Source: Nitzschia putrida
Lineage: Eukaryota > Bacillariophyta > Bacillariophyceae > Bacillariales > Bacillariaceae
Length of the DNA: 64,000 nt
Direction of reading: 5' to 3'
NCBI GenBank assembly: GCA_016586335.1
Contig: BLYE01000001.1
Location: forward strand, 1,426,001 to 1,490,000
Shown: positions 49,563-61,383 of the stretch, piece after piece
Layout: every line of letters begins with the position of its first letter
Numbering within the stretch: the stretch's first letter is position 1
The notes under the pieces: model-generated
The model's input: only the letters and a program-made list of their open reading frames with translations
Databases searched by the model: none
Told to the model about the DNA's origin: nothing
Position numbers and translations under genes: made by a program

Positions 49563-50094
49563 TGGTTGGTGGTTCCTCGTATTTGTATAGTGCTGTAGCA
49601 GCAGCAGGACAGGTCCACGTGATGAAGAAAGAGGAATGTTGTCGCTCCTCGTCCACGTCGTCGAGACAACGTCACCAATCAATGTCCCAGAGCTCGCAAA
49701 AGCTCGAGGAGTTCGCCATCCACGTGGAAGTAAAAGGCGTATCATCATGCTACGGACTGTTTCGCCACCGGTACACACTACACACTCGTATGTACTGGTA
49801 CAAAGCAGGGTAGAAACCCACGTAAGGATCCTTAAGCTTGAGGCCTCCTGTAGCCGCTACGCGAAATGCGCTACCAGGAAAGTGAGAGCCAGCCACCCCT
49901 AGGCTGATATAAAGGCAAGTTGGGCCATTGGCTTTGGACGGTGGAGGGATACAGATGTACGCGCCGTAGTTTGGATACGTACGGGCCAGGTAGAAGGACA
50001 CGCGGAAACATCCTGTAGAGAGGGAGGGGAGAGGACTTGCCCTCTTGTGTTTTTTTCATTTCAGTCGTCTCGAGAGTAAATTACTGGGAGACCC
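49487..50094. other. Divergent intergenic region with (CAA)n leader
   Basis: These 608 bp hold the promoters of the glycosyltransferase (minus) and TBL1 (plus). A perfect AAC triplet run (49534-49562) lies in the minus-strand gene's leader. Nothing else is recognised. Confidence 0.5.
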
Positions 50095-52754
50095 ATGTCG
50101 GGCTTGAACGGCAGCGACAAGATGTCCAACAGTAACGACGAGCAGAGGCCGGACGGCGACGGTGAATCCAGTGAACGAGGAGCTCAGCCAACCATGTGCC
50201 TGACAAGTGATGAGGTGAACTACTTGATCTATCGGTACGTTTTTGTAGCGCTGGGAGGCCTCCTGGTTTTTGGGGTCACTAGCTGGTGGGCTAGTGGAGG
50301 ATTGCAAGTCCCCGCTGGTTCCGCTGGCAGTGATTTTGAGTGTGTAATTGTGTATTCGTTGCATGTTAGAAGGGTAGAATGTCTCACATGTCCTTGTTTG
50401 TGTGTTGTGCTACATTTTTGCATTGTTGCGTTGTAGTTACTTGCAAGAGTCTGGATTTGTGCATTCCGCCTTTACGTTTGTGTACGAAAGCATGCTGGGG
50501 AGATCAAACATCCGAAACGCAGACAAATCAATACCGCCGGGGGCCTTGATTACCTTCCTTCAAAAGGGGTTACAATATGCTGGGATTGAAGAGAGTCTGC
50601 ACCGAGAGGACGTCAAATCACGAAAGTCCTCGGCATCTGCGGACGCGCCCACCATGACGTTGTTGTCTCCGCAAACGATAAGCGCTCTCACCCGCGAGAA
50701 CCCACCCATTCAGCTCAATGTTCCTCCTGCCACAGCAGCGGCGGCTGTCCGAGCGCGGTTAGAGGCAGAGGCCAAGATAGAGGAGGACCGAAAGGCAGCA
50801 GCGGTGCAGGAGGCCATGGACAACGCACAGGCCAACGGTGCCCCCCGCATCCATGGGCCCAACGGCTTACCCCCTCAGGTTACCATGGAGGATCCGCACC
50901 TGCTCGCCCGCAACGCTATCGCCAACCAAGCGGCTCACGCCGTTGTAGCCATGGGCCAATTGCACAATCCAATGTCAGAGTCTGGGGCAGCTGCACTCCT
51001 TGCCCAGCAACGGAGGGAAGTCGCCGCGCAGATGGTTGTCTTGCAGGAGGAGCATCGTCAACAGCAACAACAACTACAGCAACAACTCCAACTTCAGAAA
51101 CTACAGCAAGAGCAACAATTGCAACAGCTACAACTCGAAGGGGGGCAGTCTGCTGCAACTGAGGCGGCTGCCACCTTGGCTTCTGTTGCGGGAAAGCTCT
51201 CTGGGACTAAGAGAACAGCCAGTGGAACAAAAAAGGGCCCAAAGAGCAAGGGAAAGGGCTCCCTTCATGTCAAACAGATGTCAGCGGAAATGGAGGCCTC
51301 CGAAATGATCGCTACACTAGGCGAAGCAGCTGATTTGGCCGAGAAGGTGACATCCAAAGCACAAGAGGCCACACCCATGGATGTGGAGGAGAATGATGAC
51401 TCTACCGATGCTCCTGCACAGCCTGCGCATTCCGATTCTCCATCCCAGGAGGTAGTTAACGGCGGTCACAATGCATCCGCACTGAACGGGGGAAAGGAAG
51501 TGGAGGGAAGGACAAAAGACAGCAGTCATCCTCATCGGAAAGAAGGAGCACCCAGTAAAGGAGCAGATGCTGTCATTGATAAAGAAGACGAGACTACCAA
51601 TGCTTCCCCTGATGAAGTCCTCGTCCTAAAGATGCATTCCTCCGAAGTCTTCATGTGCGCTTGGAATCCTGTCTTTACCGACCTTATTGCTACTGGTAGT
51701 GGGGATGCCTCTGCTAGAATATGGCAAATGGGTGGCAAAAAGGCAGCCCAAGGGCTAGGGGCCGTTCGTCTCCTGCCGCATGGTACGGGACCTCGGGACA
51801 AGAAGAACAAGGACGTCACAACACTAGAGTGGTCATCCGATGGAAATCTACTGGCAACTGGAAGCTACGATGGGGTAGCACGCGTCTGGAACCGATTCGG
51901 TACGTTAGTGCACACATTGCGGGGACACAAGGGACCCATCTTCTCGCTCAAATGGAACAAACGGGGGAACTACTTGCTATCTGGGAGCTATGACAAGACT
52001 ACTATTGTTTGGGATGTTTCCAGCAACAACGGTTTTATCGAGCAACAGTTCCATGATCACCAAGCACCCGCCCTGGATGTCGACTGGAAAGATGACACCA
52101 TATTCGCATCTTGTTCCACCGATAAGACGGTACACATTTGCCGTGTAGGAACAGCCAAACCTCTCAAGACATACACGGGGCATACCGATGAAGTCAATGC
52201 GGTCAAGTGGGATCCTTCAGGAACATTGCTTGCTAGTTGTTCTGATGATTGCACAGCAAAGGTTTGGGATGTCCAAAGTGACCGAGAAGACCCTATGCAG
52301 GATTTCAAGAGTCATCAACGAGAGATTTACACAGTGAAATGGTATGTTGCATCGACTCACTTTCGTCCCTTAATTTCTGAAACATGTTCTCACTCTTCTT
52401 TTCTTCTTCAGGAGCCCCACCGGTCCAGGATCGCCCAACCCTGGCAAACAATCAATATTGGCAACAGCATCGTTTGATGGTTCCGTCCGCTTGTGGAACG
52501 TGATGGACGGTACGTGTATCCAGATGTTCTCGAGGCATCGGGAGTCCGTATATTCGGTGGCCTTTTCACCTTCAGGGGCATACCTTGCCAGTGGGTCTTT
52601 GGCAGGTCAGTTGTATATTTGGAACGTGCAAGATGGAAAGAGATTGAAGAGTTTCAAGGGAAACGGCGATATTTTCGAAGTTGCATGGAACAAGGAAGGA
52701 TCGCAAGTTGCCGCTTGCTTCTCTTCCAATGTTGTATGCATTATCGACTTTTGA
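50095..52754 (+). CDS. TBL1: TBL1-like LisH/WD40 corepressor subunit
   Basis: There are three exons: 50095-50234, 50437-52341 and 52412-52754. The introns are 202 and 70 bp, both phase 2, and the protein is about 795 aa. The LisH motif lies at about 36-68 (TSDEVNYLIYRYLQESGFVHSAF), split by intron 1, followed by an F-box-like segment (PPGALITFLQKGLQY). A Gln/Ala-rich middle includes a QQQQQLQQQLQLQ tract. Seven or eight WD40 repeats run from about 438 to the end (SGDASARIWQ, SYDGVARVWN, SYDKTTIVWD, STDKTVHI, SDDCTAKVWD, SFDGSVRLWN). TBL1/TBL1XR1, yeast Sif2 and plant HOS15 are subunits of HDAC corepressor complexes. The order of domains is exactly that of TBL1. Confidence 0.93.
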
Positions 52755-52947
52755 AGAGCGTGTGTGGTGCCCTGTTGGATACTACGGACGGTCGGACCGA
52801 AATTGTCTGCAATTGTAGTAACAGTCCCCTCAGGCGGTCCGACGTTTTTCTTGTTAGATTCACTACCTGATACTGCTACGTTAGATTGTTATATGTATAG
52901 ATGTCAAGTAAAACTGGAGGATGAAGATCGGGACCGAGACTAACATC

Positions 52948-53819
52948 CTACTTTTGCTTCAGGCCAACGAAAAGAATCACCAGAAGCAAAGTAGCAATGA
53001 GCCCAGCAATCAAAAACCACAATTTGTAGGACTTTTGTCTCAATTCACGCTTGACCCTGATGGACTTCTTTTTGAAAATAAGACTATCTCGCCGCGTTTG
53101 TTCCGACTTTTCGACCAGACGATCAATCTTTGTCTCCCGCTCTAATAACAAAGTAATGTTGCGACCTAGGACCGCCTTCATATCCTCAATTTGCGCCATT
53201 AAGGAGTTGATCTTTTGATCCCGGCTGAGCTTTGCCCGATTCAAATTGTAATAGTCTAGTGTACTTCGCAGGGTTGGTTTGAATTCTTTGTCCATGGCGT
53301 ATGCATTGCAATTTCGAATGCGTCGAGCTGTATAGGTTGATACGAAGTCTCGATTGATAGCCTGCAAAAATGCGAAGTAGCTAGAGTTTGGAAACCTTCG
53401 ATGTTAGATTCGGTGGTAGCGACAGTACACCTCGCAAATATTAAAATAACTTACACTTTCTGCTCTTTGGGGTCTGGATTGTCGGATAGACAGCAGTAGA
53501 ATACTCCTTCATTGTACCATAGATGAAAATAGTTTTCTTGCACGGCTCCCAGGTCTAGCTCATCGGTTGTGGTAATGTTAACTGTACATGCTTGCATAAA
53601 TTGACTAAAGAAATCATCCCCACTAAAAGCACCTGATTCATTGCGATGAACAAACGTCTTGAGATCACCTTCTTTCAAGGCCGCAGGGTGGTCTCGCAAG
53701 TGCTCAAGCAGAGCTGTCGTCACTTGAGGGGCATTGCTCCCATCCAATGCTTCTGTCGCAAGCTCCACAAGTATGGATGCATCCCTTGACCTGCAGATGA
53801 CAGCATAAACAATGGTCAT
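52948..53819 (-). CDS. Longin-type R-SNARE (VAMP7-like)
   Basis: Two exons, 53819-53457 and 53361-52948, with a 95-bp phase-0 intron (GTGTAAG...CAG), give 258 aa. The N-terminal longin domain starts MTIVYAVICR and includes FHLWYNEGVFYCCLSD. The SNARE motif runs from about residue 178 (INSLMAQIEDMKAVLGRNITLLLERETKIDRLVEKSE), with Arg at the zero layer. A C-terminal TM anchor (LWFLIAGLIATLLLVILFVGL) follows with almost no lumenal tail. This is the architecture of VAMP7/VAMP72-type R-SNAREs acting in endosomal, vacuolar or plasma membrane fusion. The loop between longin and SNARE domains has a short insertion (STYTARRIRNCNAYA). Confidence 0.87.
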
Positions 53820-54737
53820 ATTGTATGGAGTGCGAGAAGAGTGTAAGCAAACCCCACCTTTCAGAACCTATTCTGGTTGCTCGGGTACCGGTAGTTGATC
53901 TTTTTCCCGTTCGTCATTGTCGGCTCAACAAGAGCGCGCATGTCCAACGTCCAGTCGGGTCCCGTAGATTTTCGCCAATTGACTATTGTTGCTTGTACGT
54001 ACCTTATTGTCGTACGTACGATACATCATTCATCAGACGTTGTGAAAGGCAAGCCGTGGTGGATACAACATCTAGAGGCTCCTTTTACTAAAGCTATGAC
54101 CTGTCATCTACCTCAGATTTAGTCCCGGCGTGGCAAAAGGAGACGTGCTAGCTAGCGGCTAGTGCCGGTAGGAAGTTCCTGCAATAGCTTCAACCAAGGA
54201 CTATCTCTAAAGTCAATGCCTGTACTGAACCATTTCGTACTAGCTTTTTGTGGTGAAATTCTCAACATTATTATTACACAAGGTAGAAGAGGATAGAAAC
54301 ATTTTCACCTTTCCGAATGGAATCCTCGTTCGTGTGATCGTATACAACGAGGCGGAAGCAGTAGCTCGTCATGTGTATCGTTGCTTTCACATGCATACCC
54401 AATTTTAACGACATAGTATGACCGGTCAGTCGAGGTTAGTGCGCCAACGACCAAGAATTTTCTATGATACCTATTGGGAATGAAGGAACGGTATCATCAT
54501 TGGTCGTTAAGTACAATCTATCTATAGTGAAACATGAGTAAACAGGCATATATGAAATTTTGCTTTCTCCCAACTCGGAGTTGCAGGACTGACAAACGGT
54601 CACTTTTATTTGAACTTGCGGCCAACCTCATCATTTTAACGACAAAAAGGAATCGGACATCACGAGTGCTTTCTCACTACACCGAAGGCAACCACAATCC
54701 ACCACAATCTCTTAAAACTGCCATCTTCTATTGAACC
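53820..54737. other. Intergenic region
   Basis: These 918 bp lie between the R-SNARE (minus) and the PT-repeat protein (plus). A CCTTTTACTAAAG string (54081-54093) resembles the U5 snRNA loop but lacks flanking stem and Sm site. GCTAGCTAGCGGCTAG lies near 54148. No gene is recognised; the last 200 bp are the likely leader of the next gene. Confidence 0.4.
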
Positions 54738-56032
54738 ATGAAGCTGTCTCTATTTCTCATCAGTTTGGCATTTGCTGCTCCCTCCTTCGTTCTCGCCGAA
54801 GAGTGCGAAGGTAGCCGGCATCACTCCCCTCCTTGCGAGGACAACGTTGACTCGCCTGAATTCGTAGAAACGCCCTCTCCAACGAACTCGCCCACAACAT
54901 CTCCCACAAGTAGCCCCACTTTGGCTCCTACAGGTATGTTGGTTCTTTCGTCTTTGTTATTGCATCTTGTTTCATGTCTCGAACTTGATTGACCTGGATG
55001 GTATTGTTAGCTTCTCCCACCCAGGCTCCCACCGAGAACCCAACTATTTCCCCTTCCACGTTGCCTACAGGCTCACCAACAGCCTCGCCTTCATCCACTC
55101 CCACAGCCATGCCAACACTCCCCCCAACAGCATCTCCAACTTCTACACCAACTTCTACACCAACTCTCTCACCGACATCCTCGCCAACTGATGCACCCAC
55201 AGGCACACCTAGTACCATTCCCACTTCGGCACCATCAGATTTCCCATCTGTTGCACCTACCGAAGTTCCATCTTTTTCACCAACTTCCTCTCCGTCATCT
55301 GCTCCCACCAGTACTTCATGCAAAACCTCGGGTGGAGTGTTTGGTGACATTGGCTCAGAGGTGGTCTCTGTGATTGATTATGCATATGAACTGGAGTACA
55401 ATGCCACTGAAGAATACCTAGAATCCATTCTGCTTCCAGTCTTGGAGCAGGCAGTTGCCGATAGCGTCCTATCCGAAGTATTCGTGGATTGTGCTGGTCG
55501 TCGCAATTTGCGGGTCACACGTCGCCTCTCTGTCACCGGAGTGAGTGTGAATCCGGTTGACACAGTTCTTGACAATGGTACGTTGAAAACAGTTGTACTA
55601 TATGAATCAAAATTTATTTTGCCCTAACACGTTACTTTAGTGATTTGCAGTGACGTCGCTGAAGGGAACTCATGTGTTGTCGTTTCTGGAGAGATGACAC
55701 TCTACTCTGATGGAGAAGACACAGCTATGGCTGATTCTGTCAAGTCGTCAATCAAGGACAATATGGATGTTGGGCTCTACGATGATGTCGATCCTGCCTC
55801 AGTTCGGGTGTCGTATGTCGACCTGGATAGCAACAATAACTCGGGGTCTTCAGGAGCTACTGGAAATGATACCGCTCTCTCAAACGACAAGAACTCAGTC
55901 TTGATTGGAGTGTTGGTAGCAGCTGGTGTTGTCATGACAGGAACTCTTGGTGTAATTTACAGAAGGCGCATGAGTGCCGATGGAGAAGAGTACACGACCG
56001 CCATTGGCGAACAAAGTACCGTCGCATCTTAG
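54738..56032 (+). CDS. PT-repeat type I membrane protein, cluster member A
   Basis: There are three exons: 54738-54933, 55011-55577 and 55641-56032. The introns are 77 and 63 bp, both phase 1, and the protein is about 384 aa. A signal peptide (1-20, ending SFVLA) is followed by SRHHS and an acidic stretch, then about 120 residues of S-P-T/A-P-T repeats (45-166), probably an O-glycosylated stalk. The ectodomain begins at Cys169 and has the pattern YAYELEY...LESILLPVLEQAVADSVLSEVFVDC, then after intron 2 VICSDVAEGNSCVVVSGEMTLYS. A single TM helix (about 341-361) and a short tail, YRRRMSADGEEYTT, end the protein. It shares domain, intron position and tail with the next two genes. The function is unknown. 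Confidence 0.8.
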
Positions 56033-56413
56033 ACTCTTTCACAATGAGCAAGAAAAGGCTTTGGAAAGGTCATTCACTATCATCTATTTGTCTCGTGGTG
56101 CAATACGTCAGATCTCCCTGATGAACATAGAATAATCTTTGGGGAGAGGATATAGTCATGTGAATAGAAGGAATGTGCGATAGTCGTTGCAGGTAAAATT
56201 GTGTTATGGCAGCTGGCAATGAATGCGTCCAGTATGGACGTCATTCGCAGAAATGTATACAGTTTTATTCGCCGTAGCTACTACTAGTAGTACAGTACAG
56301 TATTAGTGAAGGCAAGGTTATACATTATGTCTATGGCTTTCACCTACTATCACAAAAACAATGAGAGCAACAAAAGGACGCCACGTCGCGCTGCCAAATT
56401 GTCGTGACAGGGT
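56033..56413. other. Convergent intergenic region
   Basis: This is 3' flank for cluster members A and B. It contains a GGACGTCATT sequence near 56235 and a TACTAGTAGTACAGTACAG stretch (56281-56299). No gene is recognised. Confidence 0.4.
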
Positions 56414-57261
56414 CTATACGACGGAACCGGGGAAACCTGTTGTTAGGGTGTCATCGTCAGCTGACTTGACTCGTCGGCGGTAAAAGGCAGCCAAACCAAG
56501 GACAAGGATGCCTCCAACTGAGGCACCGACGATAACAGCAGTGTTTGCTCCATTGTCTTCGTTGACTGATCGCACGTTGTCACCGCCGGTCGCGGCATCG
56601 CCTGGTGTCGATGGCTCCAAACCATCACGCCATGTGACAGAGACAATATCTCCAGAAACCAAGGAACCTTCATCCATGGCGGTTTCAACATCGAGCAAAA
56701 TAGATTCAACCGTGGTGTCGATATCAGTAGCGTCCTCATCGAAATAGACCATGAATCCGCCCTCAATTACGACACATTCGGTTCCGTCAATTGCTGCACT
56801 TTCGCATTCGACTGAGAAAAAAGTGTGAGTGCTTGAAGTAGATATGAACATTAACTAAAGGGTTGGAAATTGAACGTACCACCGCTGGCAATGGAATCTA
56901 GAGGAGTGATAGAGATAGCTTGGGGGGAAGCACCGGTCAAACTTGCATGTTGGGAAGAGTCTCCACACAAAGCACTGAAGCTATCAGATTCGGAAAGCAA
57001 ATAATTAGCGATTTCTTGCTCAACCTGAAGAATGAGTTCAGCAACAGTAGAGTTCGAATCTGAGGAATATGTGAGCTCGTAGTAGGTTGTAAGTGTCTCG
57101 TCAACCATGGCATCGGTGACGGGAATGCCACCAAATCCATCGCTATTGGTAGTGCAGTAAGCGGGACTTTCAACATCAGTCTCTTCGGGGCCTGAGTGAT
57201 GTCTCTCACTTGCTTGGACAGAAGCAAGGAATAGCAAGGACGCAACGGAGGCAAACTTCAT
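56414..57261 (-). CDS. Type I membrane protein, cluster member B
   Basis: Two exons, 57261-56880 and 56811-56414, with a 68-bp phase-1 intron, give 259 aa. The signal peptide is MKFASVASLLFLASVQA; the mature protein starts SERHHSGPEETDVESP, echoing SRHHS...DVDSP in member A. There is no PT stalk. The ectodomain has the same two parts: C...TTYYELTYSS...VAELILQVEQEIANYLL...C, then after the intron VECESAAIDGTECVVIEGGFMVYFDE, with predicted alternating strands and helices. A TM helix (VIVGASVGGILVLGLAAF) and the tail YRRRVKSADDDTLTTG complete it. The intron falls at the same point and phase as in members A and C. Confidence 0.8.
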
Positions 57262-58192
57262 GGTGTAAGTATGTGAGAGGTGTTGCAAGAGCAAGAATTT
57301 GTTGGCTCAGAAAATTGTGGGCCGGATTGCGATATCGGATGTTGTAGTAAATATGCACTTGGCATTCGCCTTTAGATTCAAATGCAGCAATTTGAAAATG
57401 GTCTTTATACGTGGATTGATATGATGAACATGGCATTTGTGTCGGAGCGACATCCGACCTGGAGATGGCAGGTTTGGACGTCATAAATTACTTGATAATG
57501 TACATACGACACATCAGCCTTCGCGCATTTGCACCATTGGAATCTACGGTCTTCTTCTGTCAGAGGAATCATACAACGCCTATGTTGTAATCGCAGCAGA
57601 GAGGGTCACAAGTCACAAGCCCATCATGCATCATGATGTCTGGAACAATACTACTAAAAAATATGGAGAAACATCTACTACCTTGCAGAGAGCACCAAGA
57701 AGTTCTGTATTTGGACTAATACCTACTATTGCACTAAAGTTTCAGTGATGTTCTAGGTACAACAAATCGCAAGGACTAGGAGCAATGACATTGCTATTAA
57801 AACCTCTGAAGGAGGAGACCAGTCTTTAGGACAGCGGGGAGTGCAAGGTAGTTTTCAATACAACTGATTGGTCATTTATAGTACTAGTACTAGGTAGTAC
57901 TGTGGAAGTAAAACTAGGTAATCAAATTGTGTTGATGGATGTAGCACAGGTTTTATGGACCCTTCATGTCCCTGGCTCCTACTTACTGTACCGGCGCGAG
58001 AAAACGGGCGCCTTCCAGACGCTTTGACATACATGACTGAATCCAACGCTCCGCTCACATTTTTTGGCCTTCATCAGTCTTTTGGCAAGACCCGCTATAC
58101 CAGCATCGGGATTTCGCTGGTGGCCGAGTGGGGACCTTTCACAGAACACACCTTGGAATAGCTCTTCATCACGAAACACAACAAAGGAGAAA
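57262..58192. promoter_or_regulatory. Divergent promoter region of cluster members B and C
   Basis: These 931 bp lie between the start codons of B (minus) and C (plus). An ACGTCA core (57478-57483, in GGACGTCATAAA) resembles the CRE-type element known from CO2/cAMP-responsive diatom promoters; it lies about 217 bp upstream of B. A GTACTAGTAC palindrome is at 57881-57890. An open frame at 57437-57748 has no recognisable content. Confidence 0.35.
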
Positions 58193-59343
58193 ATGGTACT
58201 GTTTCCCAAAGCAAACGTTTTTGCACTATTCCTGCTAGCGGCGTCCCGGGTCAACGCTCTCGCTGACTATGACGTTGCTCCCGAAGAATTGGATGTCGAT
58301 GCCAGCACCACATACAATGAGAATTTTATGGAGCAAATGGAGTCACCCTGCAGACCTGAAACAGACGGATATTTTGGATCGACCTACGGCGAACATGTGG
58401 AGGTAACGTACGGGTTCAAAGTGGAACTAGAACCCCTATCGTCAATATTGGAGGTATTGGATGTAGTTGAAGACAAGATTGTTGACGCAGTATTGGCAAA
58501 TGCCTTTCCAGATGTTTGTGGTTTCAATACGGGCCGAAGGTTGTCCTCGGTTTCTGGTTTCCGTTTTTTCGCTTTGAAGGAAGCTTGTAAGTAAACGGAT
58601 TCGGAGAAAACTATTGAAAACAAAATCACTTTCCCAAGGCACTTTGCTCACTTGTTTGCTGTTTGTCTGCACGACTACATTTAGCCACTTGCACCCCTAC
58701 TGAGAGCGCAGTGAACTTCTGTGGTATGTTCACCGGACAGGTGAATGTGTTTTCTACCGATTCAGAAACTGCTGCTGTCTCTGTTTTGGAATGGATCAAC
58801 GATGTATTGACCCCTTCTGACCCAACATCCATCCACTCTGAGCTCGTTACCATGACAAGTGAAGCCGAGTACCTCACTATCGAAGGAAACTCGGTTGATA
58901 TCAAGAAAATGGACAAGCAAGCTTGGGGATGGGCTGGTATTGTTGTAGTATTGTTTGCGTTCTTCACCGCAATGTGGTGGTTCTTTTTCCGCAGTGAAAA
59001 GGAAGTAGATACTGGATACTACTCCAGTAATTCCAAGCGAAGGCAAAACAAGAGCAAGTGGAGCAGATTCTTCCGTCGCCGACAACGAAGCCTTGAATAC
59101 GACCCTGCCGAAAATTCAATCAACAAGGGCTATGAAGCAGAGGCTGCCGTTTTCCGCGATGTAGAGGTCCACGGATTGGCTCTTCGAACGGAGGACCAAA
59201 TTGTACTTTCCTCTCAAGGAAGTCTTCAGCCCGAAGGGGCCATTTTCTCTGATGATGAAAGCGCGGGCATTTTCCGCGATGATGACGAAGGATTCTCCAT
59301 GTCTAGCCCTTCGAAAGACGATGATGCTGGTCATTTGATTTAG
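58193..59343 (+). CDS. Type I membrane protein with long acidic tail, cluster member C
   Basis: Two exons, 58193-58586 and 58685-59343, with a 98-bp phase-1 intron (GTAAGT...TAG), give about 350 aa. ATG at 58193 is followed by a signal peptide (NVFALFLLAASRVNA). The ectodomain repeats the cluster pattern: MESPCRPETDGYFGS, VEVTYGFKVEL...ILEVLDVVEDKIVDAVLANAFPDVC, a GRRLSSVSG stretch like GRRNLRVTRRLS in member A, then after the intron CTPTESAVNFCGMFTGQVNVFSTD. A Trp/Phe-rich TM helix (AGIVVVLFAFFTAMWWFFF) leads into a 110-residue cytosolic tail with basic clusters (RRQNKSK, FFRRRQRS) and two VFRDVEV / IFRDDDE-like repeats. The tail is unlike the short tails of A and B. Confidence 0.78.
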
Positions 59344-59666
59344 ATCAATCAAGTGATTGGTCCAAGGCAGTTGTAATTCATGAATAGTATATATGAAAAG
59401 ATCTTTTTTTGCAGAGTAGTTGCTAGCTAGGTGGCTACTCTAGTAGAGGTTCGAAGAATAGGTAGGTGAATTTGTGGACTTGAGTCAAAATAGTCAATCT
59501 CGTCTGACATTGTGTACGGCACAGGGTCATATGAATCACGGCGCGGATCGGTGGCATCGACGACAGTGGCCTTCCCAACCTCCTCATTCATGCAACAGGA
59601 GATCAGGGGATCCAGCGTTGTTATTTACAGTCAAACGTGTAGTAACACAAAGAAGAAGTCACAGCC
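59344..59666. other. Intergenic region
   Basis: This lies between two plus-strand genes and contains a T7 run at 59404-59410 after member C, a possible 3' end signal, and the leader of the Ulp1-like gene. Nothing else is recognised. Confidence 0.4.
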
Positions 59667-61383
59667 ATGACATTTCTCAGTCAATATCAACGAAGAAAAG
59701 ACCGTGAACGAGAGCGTGTTATCTCGGTGCGGAGCCCAATCTCGAAACAATGGAAGCCCAAACTCAAGGAGGATCGGCTGCTGCCATCGGGCTTGGGTCT
59801 GAGTTCGGTAAAGAACGGTCAAACGCCCTCTCCAATAGCTGTTTCTATGGAGACTGTTGACCTGATTCATGTGGAAGTGGAGGATTTGGGGTTGTCCACG
59901 AAATCTGTCACTGTGGCTGCCTTGGCAAGCGCTCTGGCTGGGAGTCGCCGTGTTTTGGATGAACATGGCAATGGAGGGAAAAAGCGGAGTGCATGGGCTA
60001 TGTTGACAAGCAAGATCCGCTCAATCCAAACTCTCCCGCGTTTTAAGTCGGAGGAGAACAATATTAGTCGTCGATACGCACTTCTCAACGCATTTAACTG
60101 GCTTGAGAAGTCTCCTGGTTCTTCGGTCAAACGGATATCCAATTGGGAGGACGCAAAGGATGCTCTTTCAAGTATTCTTACCTTTCCGGAAGAGCCAGAT
60201 GTGACAGATATTCCGGCTAGCGCAACGGTAGATGAAAATGGTATCAATGAGACGTTCCTTGCGAAACTGGATCAGTGCTTCCGGCAAGAACACGAACAAA
60301 ACTTGGTACCCATGACCAAGAAGTGGAAGACTGTGGCGTCTTTCTTCATACCGTCAGCACTAGGGGGGTCAGACAGTACTGCGGATGATGAGAAACCCAA
60401 AAGTTCTGTTGAGTTGGCTGATCACATGTTCTCGTTGCGTTTAAGTTCTGCCACTCAAGACCTCGCTGCGGCTAGAATAAGCAAAGAACCGGAAGAACTG
60501 GAGGAGCGTCGTATTGCCGCCGAGCAAGAGGCAGAAGCCAAGAAGCGTGCTCAATCGCTCATGCGACCGCTGAGTGAAGAAGAACAAGAAAGAGTGCGTC
60601 AAGCAATGTATGGAGGAGGTCCCGGTGAAGCGGTGTTAGCCCAATCGGGCTCAGATTTCGTGCAGCGATCATCGATTCAAACACTACGCCCTGGTTGTTG
60701 GCTCAACGATGAAGTCATTCATTATTTCCTACTCATGCTGACCAATCGAGACGAAGCATTGTGTCAAAAGGACCCATCTCGAAAGCGATGTCATTTTTTC
60801 AAGTCTTTCTTCATCACAAAGCTCCTGAATGATGGTCACGCCACTAAGCATGGTGAATATGAGTACCGCAATGTCAAACGATGGTCAAAGAAGGTACCGG
60901 GGGGCGACCTTTTCAGTCTCGACAAGGTCTTCTTTCCAATCAACGCCGGACAAGCCCATTGGCTGTGTGCATGTGCTTTCATGACAGAAAAACGCATTGA
61001 AGTATTCGACTCGATGGGGGGATCACTGGAGGTATATTTGGAAGCCATCTTCCAATATCTACAGGATGATCACCTGGATAAGAAGAAGGCCCCGTTACCA
61101 GACATTGACGAATGGACACTCGTTTCCTGCCAAGAATCGACCCCACGACAACGAAATGGTATGTATCGAGAACTGAATTATGTTGCTTGTCTACTTTGAT
61201 TGTTTGATAGTATCATTGCTGACAAATGAAATGTTCTTTGCAGGCTTCGACTGTGGGGTTTTCACTTGCATGTTCATCGATTTTCTGTCCAAGGATTGTC
61301 CCCTGGTGTTTTCACAGGAGCACATTACACAATGTCGTGAACGAATTGCTCTGTCTATTTTGAATGGCGAGGCCATCATGTAG
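59667..61383 (+). CDS. ULP1: Ulp1/SENP-type SUMO (C48) protease
   Basis: Two exons, 59667-61158 and 61244-61383, with an 85-bp phase-1 intron placed just before the nucleophile, give 543 aa. The C-terminal 200 residues form the C48 peptidase: LRPGCWLNDEVIHYFLLML, then FFITKLLN, a catalytic His431 in QAHWLC, Asp448 in VFDSMGG, the oxyanion-hole Gln495 (RQRNGFDCG) and nucleophile Cys501. The N-terminal 330 residues are poorly conserved, with a charged helix (PEELEERRIAAEQEAEAKKRAQ) before the protease. It processes SUMO precursors and removes SUMO from targets. The split of the active site between exons means exon 2 is essential although only 140 nt long. Confidence 0.92.

Noticed and set aside
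49487..49678. N-terminal extension with a poly-Leu run on the glycosyltransferase-like protein
   Set aside because: It is a translated (CAA)n leader; the next Met at 49486 gives the same basic-plus-TM layout as the paralogue.
54081..54093. CCTTTTACTAAAG, resembling the U5 snRNA loop 1
   Set aside because: The flanking stem does not pair and no Sm-site or 3' stem follows, so a U5 gene is not supported.
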